From Bog-756 sp963704585 (GTDB lineage Bacteria > Actinomycetota > Acidimicrobiia > Acidimicrobiales > RAAP-2): a stretch of DNA of 64,000 nt. Location: positions 3,224,001 to 3,288,000 of the forward strand of contig OY969919.1 of the NCBI GenBank assembly GCA_963704585.1, in the 5' to 3' direction. The translations under genes were made by a program, and so were the position numbers. Under the pieces are notes generated by a model. The model was not told the DNA's origin. It did no database searches and saw only the letters and a program-made list of their open reading frames with translations. Shown one piece after another: positions 1 to 8,900 of this stretch; positions within the stretch are counted from its first letter, which is position 1; each line of letters begins with the position of its first letter.

Positions 1-58
1 CCAGAGCGGTCGCAACGACGACGATCCCCAGCGGGGCGCTCGCGACGAGGGTCTTCAC
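1..58 (-). CDS. Partial membrane or secreted protein (first 19 codons only)
   Basis: Only the N-terminus lies in the window; the gene runs off the left edge. The GTG start shares a GTGA with the stop of the gene at 55..417, so it looks like the third gene of the leftward operon that starts at 2543. The visible residues begin MKTLVASAPLG and continue with Val/Ala/Leu, which fits a signal peptide or first membrane segment. Function cannot be assigned. Confidence 0.5.
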   Translation of the reverse strand, partial: MKTLVASAPLGIVVVATAL

Positions 59-417
59 GAGCTCGTCCTCCTCAGCGCGTCCCGAATGCCGGCGATCACA
101 TTGACGGCTCCGGCGGCGATCAAGAGTGCTCCCACGGAGCCGATCGGATGCCACCACCCGATCTCGACGAAGAAGAGCGCGTAGAAGCAGACGAGGGACA
201 CGCCCGTGCCGAGGACGACACAACCCGCGAACGCGGCCTCGTCGAACTCGATCCAGCAGGTTGCCGCCCACCCGGTGCCGGCGACCAGCGCCGCAAGGAT
301 CAGGCCGGAACGGATCGGGGAGTGTGCGTCGGCGAGCGTCATCCCCGCGCCGATGCCACAGATCACCGCGGTCGCGGCATCGACCAGCAGTCTGGTCCGT
401 CGCAGGCGAAGGCTCAC
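55..417 (-). CDS. Small four-pass membrane protein (120 aa)
   Basis: Not a family I recognise. Four hydrophobic segments are visible (about residues 8-30, 36-57, 60-86 and 92-110), joined by short loops with little soluble sequence. I chose the GTG start because it overlaps the stop of the upstream gene (GTGA), the coupling style used throughout this region. The longer open frame that continues upstream to 759 is the antisense of a low-complexity tail and is not credible. It is probably an accessory membrane component of the operon with the large polytopic protein at 414..2543. Confidence 0.6.
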   Translation of the reverse strand: MSLRLRRTRLLVDAATAVICGIGAGMTLADAHSPIRSGLILAALVAGTGWAATCWIEFDEAAFAGCVVLGTGVSLVCFYALFFVEIGWWHPIGSVGALLIAAGAVNVIAGIRDALRRTSS

Positions 418-2543
418 ACGCCACCTCCCAGGTAGGTCGTCGTCGTCGTTCCGGGTCGCGTCGTCGTCGAAACGGGGTGCGTCGTGGTCGATGACTTCGG
501 ATGCGTGGTGGTCGTCGACTTCGGCCGCGTGATGGGCGGCGGCTTCGGACGCGTCGTCGGTGTCGGCTTCGGCTTGGGCGGCGGTGGCTTCGGTCGCGTC
601 GTCGGCGTCACGGTCGGGTGCTGGTGGGGACGGGTGATCGGGACAGGGTGCCGAGGAGGCGCACTCTTCTTGACCTGCAGGACCAGTGCCGTGGGCGTGC
701 GGTAGACGACGTGGACGTCCCCCGTCTTGACGAGTTGATCGACGAACGTGGTGAGCCAATTCGGCGGGTTGCCCTGGAAGTCGACCCCGTAGTTGGTCTC
801 GCTGCGGGTCAGGTAGATGAACGTCGGCACTCTCGAAACGGGAAGGCGTTCCGCGAGTTGGGTGCTCTTGAGATTGATCAGGTTGCCGACCTCGAGGAGC
901 CTGTACACGCCAACGTGCGTGTAGTACAGAGGCTCGTCCCGATTGGCGACGTAGACGACTGCACCGTTCGGTACGTGAGCGTGGATCCAGACTGCGGCGG
1001 CGAGGTCGCCTGGGGCGATCGCCTCGAACGATTCATTTCCGTAGCGGTCGAGTGGAAATAGGACCAGGAGCGCCACGGAGACGGCGAGGCAGATGGCGAC
1101 CGAGGATCGCACCAGGGGGCGCCGGTCGATCAGGCTGGCGATCAGCACGGCCGCCGGCGCGAGGCTGAAGAGCAGGACGCGCAGTGCCACCTCGCCGCCA
1201 TAGCTGACCGCGCCGGCGACGGCGATCGGCGCCGCGGCGACGATCGCCATCGTCCACATCGTCCGTCCGCGGCGCCAGAGCACCCAGAATCCCGCGAGTG
1301 CGCCGAGCCAGGTCAGCGCAGCGGCGAGGAGCCGTCCGTACTGGACGAGCGACCGTCCGAGGGTCGATCCCTGGAGCCTGGCGCCCACGGTCGAGTTGAG
1401 GGTCGAGCCGACCTGGCCGGCCGATCCGAACACCTTGGACAGATGGTTGGACCAGTACGTGTGGCCCTCCCACGACAGCCACGCCCACACCATCACGGCC
1501 ATCAGCAGCCAGAGCATCCGCAAACCGGTCCGGCCGGTCACCATGAGGACGAAGAAGACCAGGCAGAGGGCCGCGGGGGTGATCTGGTGGGTGACCGCCG
1601 ACGCTCCGACCAGTACGAGGAGCACCGTCAACATGGCGAGCCGGTGCCTCGTCGTGAGTCTCGACTCCGGCACCTCGTACGCGGTCGCGCCGTAGGGCAG
1701 CTGCAGTGCTCGAGCGGACAGCCCCGTCAGCCGGCCCCACACCGGCGTCGCCACGAACCACTCGACGATTCGGGGGAGGTACCCACCCGAGGAGAAGACC
1801 CGAATGACGATCGCCACGGCCGCGAGGAAGAGAAAGAGATTCACTCCCTGCGGAGAGAAATAGTCCTGATCGATCCAGTTGCCGGCGAGGAATATCGCCA
1901 GTGCGGCCCAGCGTGCTCGAGGCGTGTGGAGGCAGGTGTTGGCGATGGCCTTGATCGGAAACAGGTAGGCGAGGTTCAAGATGAATGGGCACCATCGCAG
2001 GAACCAGAGGGTGGAGACCCCCATCGCGCGGGCTGCCATGCCCGCGGCGGCGAACATCGCCGGCCACGACATGCGGACGTCGAGTCGGGGAAGGGCTTGG
2101 CCCGTCCGTCCGAGGTACTCGCTGAAGCCGGCGACGTAGTACGCGGTCGAGAATCGGGGAACCGTCTCCGTCGCCGGCAGCGTGCCGTGCAGGATGAGCG
2201 CGAACGCAGCAAGGAGGACGACCATGGCCAAGGTCCGCGGAGCCTCGCGTCGGAGCTCCAGCACGATCGCCGCTGCCGCGATCGCCAGGCCGAGCCACCA
2301 CAGGGCGCTCAGCTGGCTGACGAGGCCGATCGCCTTCGCCTGGTAGGGATGGATCGAAGCGAGCGAGACCTTCCAGCAGATGAGCGCGGCGGCCGCCATG
2401 AGATACGGGAGGGCGGCGACGAGCCCCGCCGAGAGTCGCTCGCGAGTCACCTGCCCCTCGTGGCGCTCGGCCAATACGGAAGCGCCGGCTCCGCCGGCGC
2501 CTTCGATGGTCTGCACGTTCAGTCGCGCTACGTTTCTCGCCAC
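414..2543 (-). CDS. Large polytopic membrane protein with Pro/Thr-rich tail (709 aa), possible polysaccharide polymerase or glycosyltransferase
   Basis: About a dozen hydrophobic segments fill residues 30-500 (for example VAALPYLMAAAALICW and LAIFLAGNWIDQ). A soluble domain of about 130 residues follows, then a tail of roughly 70 residues rich in Pro, Lys and Thr with repeated TTTTHP/TTTRP units, which could cross the cell wall. The layout resembles membrane glycosyltransferases or O-antigen-polymerase-like proteins, but I see no diagnostic catalytic motif. The sulfotransferase/glycosyltransferase locus downstream supports an envelope-glycan role by association only. Start is GTG at 2543. The next two genes leftward overlap end to start, so it heads an operon of at least three genes. 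Confidence 0.7.
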   Translation of the reverse strand: MARNVARLNVQTIEGAGGAGASVLAERHEGQVTRERLSAGLVAALPYLMAAAALICWKVSLASIHPYQAKAIGLVSQLSALWWLGLAIAAAAIVLELRREAPRTLAMVVLLAAFALILHGTLPATETVPRFSTAYYVAGFSEYLGRTGQALPRLDVRMSWPAMFAAAGMAARAMGVSTLWFLRWCPFILNLAYLFPIKAIANTCLHTPRARWAALAIFLAGNWIDQDYFSPQGVNLFLFLAAVAIVIRVFSSGGYLPRIVEWFVATPVWGRLTGLSARALQLPYGATAYEVPESRLTTRHRLAMLTVLLVLVGASAVTHQITPAALCLVFFVLMVTGRTGLRMLWLLMAVMVWAWLSWEGHTYWSNHLSKVFGSAGQVGSTLNSTVGARLQGSTLGRSLVQYGRLLAAALTWLGALAGFWVLWRRGRTMWTMAIVAAAPIAVAGAVSYGGEVALRVLLFSLAPAAVLIASLIDRRPLVRSSVAICLAVSVALLVLFPLDRYGNESFEAIAPGDLAAAVWIHAHVPNGAVVYVANRDEPLYYTHVGVYRLLEVGNLINLKSTQLAERLPVSRVPTFIYLTRSETNYGVDFQGNPPNWLTTFVDQLVKTGDVHVVYRTPTALVLQVKKSAPPRHPVPITRPHQHPTVTPTTRPKPPPPKPKPTPTTRPKPPPITRPKSTTTTHPKSSTTTHPVSTTTRPGTTTTTYLGGGV

Positions 2544-2807
2544 AGTGCGTCCGCGTCACCGCTCCCGGCAGTACCGATGCGTCTGCCCCTCGCCACGTCG
2601 GGACAGGTTAGACTACCGCCCGCTGCTGCTGGGCTTCGGCGCGCCAGTGGATCCATCCCGAGCGGATCCTTCCGTTGTCCTCGTGGGCCCATCGTTGGTA
2701 TCCGACGCGCGGTGGACTCGCGGACGGGCTGCACACGGCGCGACACCGTTGTCTCGACCCTGCGTTCCTCGCGGTGTCGCGTAGGAATTGCTGCGAGAAT
2801 GGTCCCG

Positions 2808-3128
2808 ATGAACGAACTCGAACAGCTGCAATCGGCGAGGTCGACCCTTCAGAGCGTTGATCTCGAATATCCGGGCCGGCGACGACGCCGTCTCGTCGCA
2901 ATTGCCGTCGCAATCGTGGTCGTCATCGCCTTCACTCTCTGTGCGGTGACATTCGCATTGATGAACAACAGGATCGACAAACTGGACTCGAAGGTGACCC
3001 AGCAGTCGAACCAGATCCATCAATTGCAGTCGAATCTCAATTCGGTCAAGGGGTCGCTGAGCGCAGCGGTCGCCTGTCTCGAGACCGTCGGATCGCTCGA
3101 AGGGCTGTGCACGAAGCTCGTCAAGTAG
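2808..3128 (+). CDS. Small single-pass membrane protein with coiled coil (106 aa)
   Basis: The protein has a basic patch (GRRRRRL), one strong membrane segment (LVAIAVAIVVVIAFTLCAVTF, about residues 26-46) and then an Asn/Gln/Ser-rich heptad-like stretch around MNNRIDKLDSKVTQQ consistent with a coiled coil. Two Cys occur near the C-terminus (residues about 91 and 101). An alternative ATG lies three codons upstream at 2799. It is divergent from the large membrane protein. Function unknown; membrane-anchored scaffold or regulator is only a guess. Confidence 0.6.
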   Translation: MNELEQLQSARSTLQSVDLEYPGRRRRRLVAIAVAIVVVIAFTLCAVTFALMNNRIDKLDSKVTQQSNQIHQLQSNLNSVKGSLSAAVACLETVGSLEGLCTKLVK

Positions 3129-3196
3129 GTGCGTCGCTCGTCAAGCAGGTGCGTCGGCGGGACCCCGGAACGTGGTTCCCGTGCTCCGGTCCCGTG

Positions 3197-4258
3197 TCAC
3201 ACGACAGAGCGGCCGCCGCGGAACCGGCGATTCCAGGCGTTCGAGAGGGTCCACTCGCATGCACCTGTCAGGTAGCCCAGACCGGCAAGGGTGAGACCGA
3301 GGCACAGCACGAGCGCACGGGACAGCCCGCCGACATCCCCATGCCGGAGGTCGTGCACGCCGGTCCGAAGGCCCTCGGTCAGTGCCCGCTTCGCGAACCG
3401 TCGCTCGGCGTCGAGATTCTGTGCCTCTCCCATCTCACGGAACGCTCTGACCTTGCCCCGGTTGACCAGGAAGCAGCGCCGCCAGAAGTACTTCCACTCG
3501 AGACGGTTCTCGTGGACGAAGTGGTGCACGGTGGCGTTCGGTTCGTAGAGGATGACGCTCGACGGGGAGTGGTGCAGGAGCCGGTGACACATGTCCATGT
3601 CGTCGTGGTTGTCCGAGTGGAAGTAGCCGATGGCTTCGAGATCGTTGCGCCTCACCGCCATCGCGGCTCCGATGACATGAAGGATGGGCGCCGTTTCGAC
3701 CGGCAATCCCTTGTATGCACACCCGAACACCCAGTCGTATTCGTACGGGAACCAGCGAGGCCGCGGCTTGGAGTACACCGGCAACGGCCGGCCTCCGACG
3801 GCGATGACCGACGGATCGGCAAACGGAGCAAGGATCCGCTCGAGCCAGTCGGTCTCCGCGGCCGCGTCGTCGTCGAGGAATGCGATGTACCGGCCCACGG
3901 CGATCTCCGCTGCCGTGGTCCTCGCCGATCCGAGATGCCCGTCGTACTTGTTCCGCACCACCCGAATGGGCGTGGAGCCCTCGCACGACTCCACCGGCCA
4001 GTGCTCCCGACAGCGATCGAACAGGAGATCGTTGTGGTCGATCGAGAGGATGATCTCCAGCGGTGGCGCCGTCTGGTGCAGCACGGAATCGACTGCGTCA
4101 CACAGGAGGGCCCAACGATCCATTGTGTACGCGCAGATGATCACCGACGCGTCACTGCGTGGCGCGCCCGAGGTCTCCCCTTCCACCGGCGATCGGGAGC
4201 TGCGCTCCGTCCGGCCGTCGGTCGCCGCATCGTCGCGCCCGCTCTCGTTGTCCATCAC
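3197..4258 (-). CDS. Family 2 glycosyltransferase (353 aa)
   Basis: GT2 enzymes transfer a sugar from a nucleotide-sugar donor to a glycan or lipid acceptor at the cytoplasmic face. Visible marks are the N-terminal strand ASVIICAYTMDRW (about residue 37), the metal-binding FLDDDAA triad (about residue 132) and the acceptor-side segment VIGAAMAVRRNDLE followed by HDDMDMCHRLL. A hydrophobic stretch near the C-terminus (ALVLCLGLTLAGLGYLTG) may dock it to the membrane. About 35 hydrophilic residues precede the catalytic fold. Neighbouring sulfotransferases and a second GT2 place it in exopolysaccharide or glycolipid assembly; substrate unknown. Confidence 0.85.
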   Translation of the reverse strand: MMDNESGRDDAATDGRTERSSRSPVEGETSGAPRSDASVIICAYTMDRWALLCDAVDSVLHQTAPPLEIILSIDHNDLLFDRCREHWPVESCEGSTPIRVVRNKYDGHLGSARTTAAEIAVGRYIAFLDDDAAAETDWLERILAPFADPSVIAVGGRPLPVYSKPRPRWFPYEYDWVFGCAYKGLPVETAPILHVIGAAMAVRRNDLEAIGYFHSDNHDDMDMCHRLLHHSPSSVILYEPNATVHHFVHENRLEWKYFWRRCFLVNRGKVRAFREMGEAQNLDAERRFAKRALTEGLRTGVHDLRHGDVGGLSRALVLCLGLTLAGLGYLTGACEWTLSNAWNRRFRGGRSVV

Positions 4259-4530
4259 ACGTTCGTCCTTTGCGTTCCCGCATGCAGATGGCGGACTCGA
4301 CCATCGGTGTCGCCGGGAGCTCGTCGGTGCGGCGGTGTGCCTGCCCGCTCGGCGAACGTTCCGAGATTAGCGCCGCGGTCCTGCGGTGCCCGTCCATCGG
4401 TCGAACCGGCCGCACCAAAGATTGGCCCTGGTACGGTCAGCGATGCAAGACTGGCAGCAACCCAGGGCGACCCCTTGTCCCATGGTCCCCCGAACGGTTT
4501 CCTGCGGCTCGAGCATCGTGAGGTGGACGA

Positions 4531-5436
4531 TTGATTTCGAAACCCGTGATCGTTCTGGGGGCGCCGCGTTCCGGAACGACCATGATCTTTCAGGCGTTGT
4601 CCACGCATCCTGATCTGTGGAGCCTCTATCGCGAGAGTCAGGGCATCATCGGCCGCCACTTTCCGGTCGAGATGGTGCCGGGAACCTCAGCATTCGTCGG
4701 AGCCGACGAGGTCGACGATGCAACCGCGAGCGCGATCGAACGGGAGTTCTTCGACGGTGTCGGCAATGCGGAAGCGGGACTCAAGCTGTTCGGCCGGGGA
4801 GTCCCCCTGATCCTCCGGAGCCGCATGAGCACGCTGCTGACCAGGTTCGGGTCCAACCGGAAGCAACCCCCGATCCGGATCGTGGAGAAGACACCCGACA
4901 ACTGCTTCCGTATCCAGATGCTGCTCCGCATCTTCCCCGATGCCCAGTTCGTGTACGTCGTCCGCGATCCGCGGGGTTCGATCGCGTCGATCTACCACGG
5001 ATGGACGGACGAATCTCGGTTCCAGCGCTACGAGCTGCCCGAGGCGTTCGAGATCAACGGGTACGACGGGCACAGCTGGTGCTTCGGACTTCCACCGGAA
5101 TGGGAGGACCTCAGCGGTTCGACGGTGATGGAGATCTGCGCGCATCAATGGCGCTCGTACAACGAGTACTGCCGTCGCGATCTGCCGGACGACGACGCGA
5201 GAGTGCTCGTCGTCCGCTACGAGGAGATGTCGGACAACCCCGGGCCCGTGCTCGATCGTCTCGCTCGGTGGGCCGACCTCGACCCGGTACCCCTCGAGCG
5301 GTTCAGCGAGAAGCTCCCGGTGGTCAACACGTGGAGTAAGCCCAGCGCGGACAAGTGGCGACAGGTCGAAGGCCTCGCGCAGGTCCTGCCGTTGGTTGCG
5401 GACGAGGCAGATCGCCTCGGCTACTCCGCGGCATGA
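4531..5436 (+). CDS. PAPS-dependent sulfotransferase (301 aa)
   Basis: Sulfotransferases move a sulfuryl group from PAPS to a hydroxyl or amine. The 5'-phosphosulfate loop is GAPRSGTTMIFQ near residue 11 and the 3'-phosphate motif is YVVRDPRGSIASIY near residue 147. The start is TTG at 4531, preceded by a GAGGTGG ribosome-binding site. The next gene is a second sulfotransferase 16 bp downstream on the same strand, so they are likely co-transcribed. Carbohydrate is the likeliest acceptor given the glycosyltransferases and flippase nearby. Length and motifs are normal for the family. Confidence 0.85.
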   Translation: MISKPVIVLGAPRSGTTMIFQALSTHPDLWSLYRESQGIIGRHFPVEMVPGTSAFVGADEVDDATASAIEREFFDGVGNAEAGLKLFGRGVPLILRSRMSTLLTRFGSNRKQPPIRIVEKTPDNCFRIQMLLRIFPDAQFVYVVRDPRGSIASIYHGWTDESRFQRYELPEAFEINGYDGHSWCFGLPPEWEDLSGSTVMEICAHQWRSYNEYCRRDLPDDDARVLVVRYEEMSDNPGPVLDRLARWADLDPVPLERFSEKLPVVNTWSKPSADKWRQVEGLAQVLPLVADEADRLGYSAA

Positions 5437-5452
5437 CAGAAGTCCGAACGGC

Positions 5453-6436
5453 ATGTCGACAACCTCTCGGACGACGGTCCTCTTCATCGGTGGCGAAGGA
5501 CGATCTGGATCGACGGTACTCGAGCGCCTGATCGCCTCGAACCAGGGGATGTGCGCCGTCGGCGAGCTCAAGAACCTCTTCGAACGCGGCGTTGGCAACC
5601 AAGAGCTGTGCGGTTGTGGTGCGCCGGTCCTCACCTGCGAGCTCTGGTCCGAAGTCGGTCGGCGCCTGGCCGGCGGCTGGGAGACGGCCGAGGGCCGTGA
5701 GCTCGTCCAGTTCTTCCACGCGGTCAATCGCCGGAGGGACCTGCCGATCGTCCTCGCCGGAAGAGGTGAGATCGTGGCGAGAGCTCGCTCGATCCTGGCA
5801 ACGCTCTATCCGATGATCGCGGAGATCACGAACTCGAAGGTCATCGTCGACTCCTCCAAGCATCCGGGATGGGCGTATCTCCTCGCGGGCACCCCCAACA
5901 TCGACCTCCGCGTGGTGCACCTCGTCCGACATCCGTCAGGGGTCGTCCAGTCGTGGAGCAAGCCGGTCGTGCGACCGCAGGCGGGTGAGGGGAGGTCCGA
6001 CCGCTTCATGCCGGCGCATTCGCCGCTCGAGGTCTCCGTCCGGTGGGACGCGTTCAACGTCCTCTTCGACCGGTTGTCGCGACGGTCGGTCCCGACGTTG
6101 CTCGTTCGCTACGAGGACTACGTGCAGGACGTCGACGGTGCACTCCGTGCCTGTGTCGGCCTCACCGACCTCGAGTACAGCGGCAGACCGACGGTGATGA
6201 GCAGCGGTCACGGAATTGCCGGCAATCCGTCGAGGTTCGCGGCCGACGAGGTGGCGATCGCCGGCGACGAACGCTGGGTGTCCCAGATGCCCGAGGCGAA
6301 GCACGCATTGGTCTCTGCACTCACCTGGCCGGTTCGACGTCGCTACCGCTACTTCCACAGCCGGACAGCACCGGTCGGCCCGTTGCCGGACCGATCCACC
6401 ACGCCGACGTTCGTCCCTGCCGAGCGCTCGTCCTGA
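5453..6436 (+). CDS. Second sulfotransferase (327 aa)
   Basis: The PAPS loop is FIGGEGRSGSTVLERL near residue 10 and the 3'-phosphate motif is VHLVRHPSGVVQSW near residue 155, as in bacterial sulfotransferase family proteins. I place the start at ATG 5453 (MSTTSRTT), just after the first sulfotransferase ends; the longer frame upstream merely overlaps that gene. Sequence similarity to the first sulfotransferase is low apart from the motifs, so the two probably act on different positions or acceptors. It ends 2 bp before the convergent epimerase gene. Confidence 0.85.
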   Translation: MSTTSRTTVLFIGGEGRSGSTVLERLIASNQGMCAVGELKNLFERGVGNQELCGCGAPVLTCELWSEVGRRLAGGWETAEGRELVQFFHAVNRRRDLPIVLAGRGEIVARARSILATLYPMIAEITNSKVIVDSSKHPGWAYLLAGTPNIDLRVVHLVRHPSGVVQSWSKPVVRPQAGEGRSDRFMPAHSPLEVSVRWDAFNVLFDRLSRRSVPTLLVRYEDYVQDVDGALRACVGLTDLEYSGRPTVMSSGHGIAGNPSRFAADEVAIAGDERWVSQMPEAKHALVSALTWPVRRRYRYFHSRTAPVGPLPDRSTTPTFVPAERSS

Positions 6437-6438
6437 GT

Positions 6439-7302
6439 TCAGGCGATCGTCGGTTGGTCGAATCGTCTCAGGACGACGCCGAGATCGCCGAGGATCTCGA
6501 GGTTCGGCACGGACGGCGCCGGTCTCACCAGGCCGAGGAGTGAGTCGGCGCGGAAGGGAAGCGGGAGACGGAGGAGCTCACCGGTCCGGAGCGCCGCATA
6601 GACCAGGTGCCAGTTGACCGGAACGGTCCTGCAGCTCCGCCCGGCCAGGCGGGCGAGCCCTTCGACGAGATGGCGGAAGCTCACCGGATGGGGACTCGCC
6701 ACCCCGATCGGCTCCGTCGTGACCTCACCGACCGAGACGAGCGCTTCGACGGCGTCGGCGAAGTCGTCCTCGTGGACGGTGAACTGATGGGAGCGGGACG
6801 CGACGACGGGAACGACCGGCAGCGTGGTGAGCTTCGTCAGGGATCCGGCCATCCCACCTGCGTGAGGGCCGTAGACGAGGCCGGGGCGGACGGAGACGGC
6901 TCCGAACTGCGCCGCGATCCCTTCGATGTCCAGTTTCGAGCTCCCGTAGAGCTGGCTCGTCCCCTCGTAGGCCGACATCGAGGAGAGCACGATCGTCCGG
7001 CGCACTCCTGCCTGCTGCGCGGCTCCGAGCAGTTCCCGAGCCCCGTCGACGTTCACCTTCCAGATGGCTGCACGGTCGGTGAGGGTCATGTCATAGGCGC
7101 AGTGCACCAGGACATCGACGTCGGCGAGGAGATCCGGATCCGGCGATCTGCCGAGCTCGAACCGACGACCCTCCGGGGCGGAGACCGCCCGCCCCAGACG
7201 CACGACCGACCACCCTGCAGCTTCGAACCGCTCGCAGAGCACCCTTCCCAGGTAGCCGCTCGCGCCCGTGATCGCGATCGATCCCACCGAGTCCCCGGTC
7301 AC
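6439..7302 (-). CDS. NAD-dependent epimerase/dehydratase family protein (287 aa)
   Basis: This is an extended short-chain dehydrogenase fold. The Rossmann motif ITGASGYLGRVL lies at about residue 10, the serine strand IVLSSMSAYEG near residue 120 and the catalytic YGSSK near residue 133. Such enzymes epimerise, dehydrate or reduce nucleotide sugars, which fits the locus. I chose the GTG at 7302 because it overlaps the stop of the upstream oxidoreductase (GTGA) and puts the Rossmann motif at the N-terminus; a longer frame upstream only shadows that gene. It forms an operon with the genes at 7299..8900 and 8897..10141. Confidence 0.85.
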   Translation of the reverse strand: MTGDSVGSIAITGASGYLGRVLCERFEAAGWSVVRLGRAVSAPEGRRFELGRSPDPDLLADVDVLVHCAYDMTLTDRAAIWKVNVDGARELLGAAQQAGVRRTIVLSSMSAYEGTSQLYGSSKLDIEGIAAQFGAVSVRPGLVYGPHAGGMAGSLTKLTTLPVVPVVASRSHQFTVHEDDFADAVEALVSVGEVTTEPIGVASPHPVSFRHLVEGLARLAGRSCRTVPVNWHLVYAALRTGELLRLPLPFRADSLLGLVRPAPSVPNLEILGDLGVVLRRFDQPTIA

Positions 7303-8900
7303 GACGGGGCTGCGATCGATTCCGATGCGATGCGGTGTGCATTCGCCATGATCGTCAGGGTGAACGTCGTCGCCGGGACAGTCGGGAACACGGCGGCATC
7401 GACGAGGTGGATCCGTGGCCACTGCCGCAGGCGCCCGAGGCGGTCTGTCGTGAGCGCGCCGTCGGCCGACGACAGTCGATGCGGCAGGCTCCCGCCGAAG
7501 TGGTAGCTCTTCCCCGGCGGCGAGAGCGCAGCCATCGGAAGCGCAGGCCACAGGTCGAGCTTTCGGCCGGCCCGGACCATCCGTGTCACCACCCGGCGGA
7601 ACATGTGATTGCCCATTGCGGACTCCTCGTCTCCGGACAGCTCGATTCCGGCAACGTCGTCGGCTCCGCGTGGTGGCACGACGCGCATCCGCAGCACCGG
7701 CGACGCCCACGACGGCAGGTAGCCGAGTCCGACCGTCAGGCGGCGAAGAAGCTGTCTGGCAATCGGCCTCGCCATCCGATGGTTGAGCGGGAACGGCAGC
7801 GCATCGAGCAGCGCGTCGTTGTGGGGGTAGAAGTGGACCTGTGAGACGTCGTACCAGTCGTCGTCGAGCGTGATGACCATGTTGAACTGGTTCAGGGTGA
7901 ATTGGTTGTCGACGAGCAGATCCGGGGTCGGGCGTGAGGAGATCATCGGGAGCACGAACTGTGCGGACTCGGCCAACTGGATGTCCTGATCGAAGACGTG
8001 CAGCGAGCTGAGGACGAGTCTCGTCGTGCCGACCGCTCCACACGCCACGAAGATGCGGTCCGCTTCGAATCGGTGTCCGCCGTTGCCGTGGAGATCCTTG
8101 GCGACGACGTACGGGAGGTCACCGTCCTGGCCGATCTCGGTCACCAGGAGCCCGTCGTGGTACTCGACCTGCCCCCGCGCCTGGAGCCGCTCGAAGGAGT
8201 GGGCGGCGGAGTAGATCAACGAGTACGGGCATCCCGTCATGCACAGCCCGCAGCGCACGCAGGACCCTGCCTCGAGGGCGAGGCGGGCCCGACCCACCGT
8301 GACCCCCATCGTCTCGAGTGACGTGCGATGGCGGTCGAAGGCGTGGAGCACGGACGACGTGCGCGGCGCCAGGCGTGGGAGAGGGGAGGCGTCGACCAGG
8401 AGGGGGAAGTGCTCCGCCAGCGCGTCTTCCTCCCCGGTGAAGGGGATCTCCGAAAGGACGGCGCGGTAGTGCGGCTCCATCTCCTGCAAGGTGACCGGCC
8501 AGCTCCGGAACGTCGACTCGGTGAAGGGCATCACTTGCGCACCCCAGACATTGCTGAGGCCGCCGAATGCGCCCGAGATGACCGATTGGTTGACGTGCCC
8601 GGAAGCGGTGACGCCGACGAGCTGGCCTCGGTCCTCGAAGGGGAACGCCGATCCGTACGCACGCTTCTGCGGGAGCCCCCGACGGTGCGCGCGGATCGGT
8701 TGGAGGCGGACCGCGTCGACGTCCTCCGGATCCCACCGGTCTCGTGGTCTCGACGCGAGTCGCTCGACCGCGAGCTGCTTGTCGGCATCCAGTCGATTGC
8801 CGATGTCGAGCACGGTCACGCGCTGGCCTGCGTCGCCGACCAGCGCGAGGGCCGCACCGACCGCGGCCGGACCCGAGCCGATGATGAGCGCGTGGCTCAT
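7299..8900 (-). CDS. GMC-type FAD oxidoreductase with embedded four-Cys motif (533 aa)
   Basis: The dinucleotide-binding motif LIIGSGPAAVGAALAL starts at residue 5, and the C-terminal GMC signature region (VDAAVFPTVPATTFTLTIMA) holds the usual FAD/active-site segment. Around residue 215 sits CVRCGLCMTGCPY, a CxxCxxCxxxCP ferredoxin-like arrangement that suggests an Fe-S cluster or a structural metal. Family members oxidise alcohols or sugars; here the electron path may run through the Cys motif. Both ends overlap neighbours by four bases (ATGA with the GT2, GTGA with the epimerase), so the three are translationally coupled. Substrate unknown. Confidence 0.8.
   Translation of the reverse strand: MSHALIIGSGPAAVGAALALVGDAGQRVTVLDIGNRLDADKQLAVERLASRPRDRWDPEDVDAVRLQPIRAHRRGLPQKRAYGSAFPFEDRGQLVGVTASGHVNQSVISGAFGGLSNVWGAQVMPFTESTFRSWPVTLQEMEPHYRAVLSEIPFTGEEDALAEHFPLLVDASPLPRLAPRTSSVLHAFDRHRTSLETMGVTVGRARLALEAGSCVRCGLCMTGCPYSLIYSAAHSFERLQARGQVEYHDGLLVTEIGQDGDLPYVVAKDLHGNGGHRFEADRIFVACGAVGTTRLVLSSLHVFDQDIQLAESAQFVLPMISSRPTPDLLVDNQFTLNQFNMVITLDDDWYDVSQVHFYPHNDALLDALPFPLNHRMARPIARQLLRRLTVGLGYLPSWASPVLRMRVVPPRGADDVAGIELSGDEESAMGNHMFRRVVTRMVRAGRKLDLWPALPMAALSPPGKSYHFGGSLPHRLSSADGALTTDRLGRLRQWPRIHLVDAAVFPTVPATTFTLTIMANAHRIASESIAAPS

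Noticed and set aside
418..759. Upstream extension of the small membrane-protein frame to 759
   Set aside because: It is the other frame of the Pro/Thr-rich tail gene, Asp/Ala-rich, and the GTGA-coupled start at 417 explains the real gene.
1443..2798. Long rightward frame joined to the 106-aa coiled-coil protein
   Set aside because: Its Arg/Gly/Glu-rich sequence mirrors the membrane-protein gene on the other strand; only the last part has protein-like features.
2808..3128. Second RiPP precursor
   Set aside because: It has a membrane helix and coiled coil, no YxxP leader motif and no biosynthetic neighbour.
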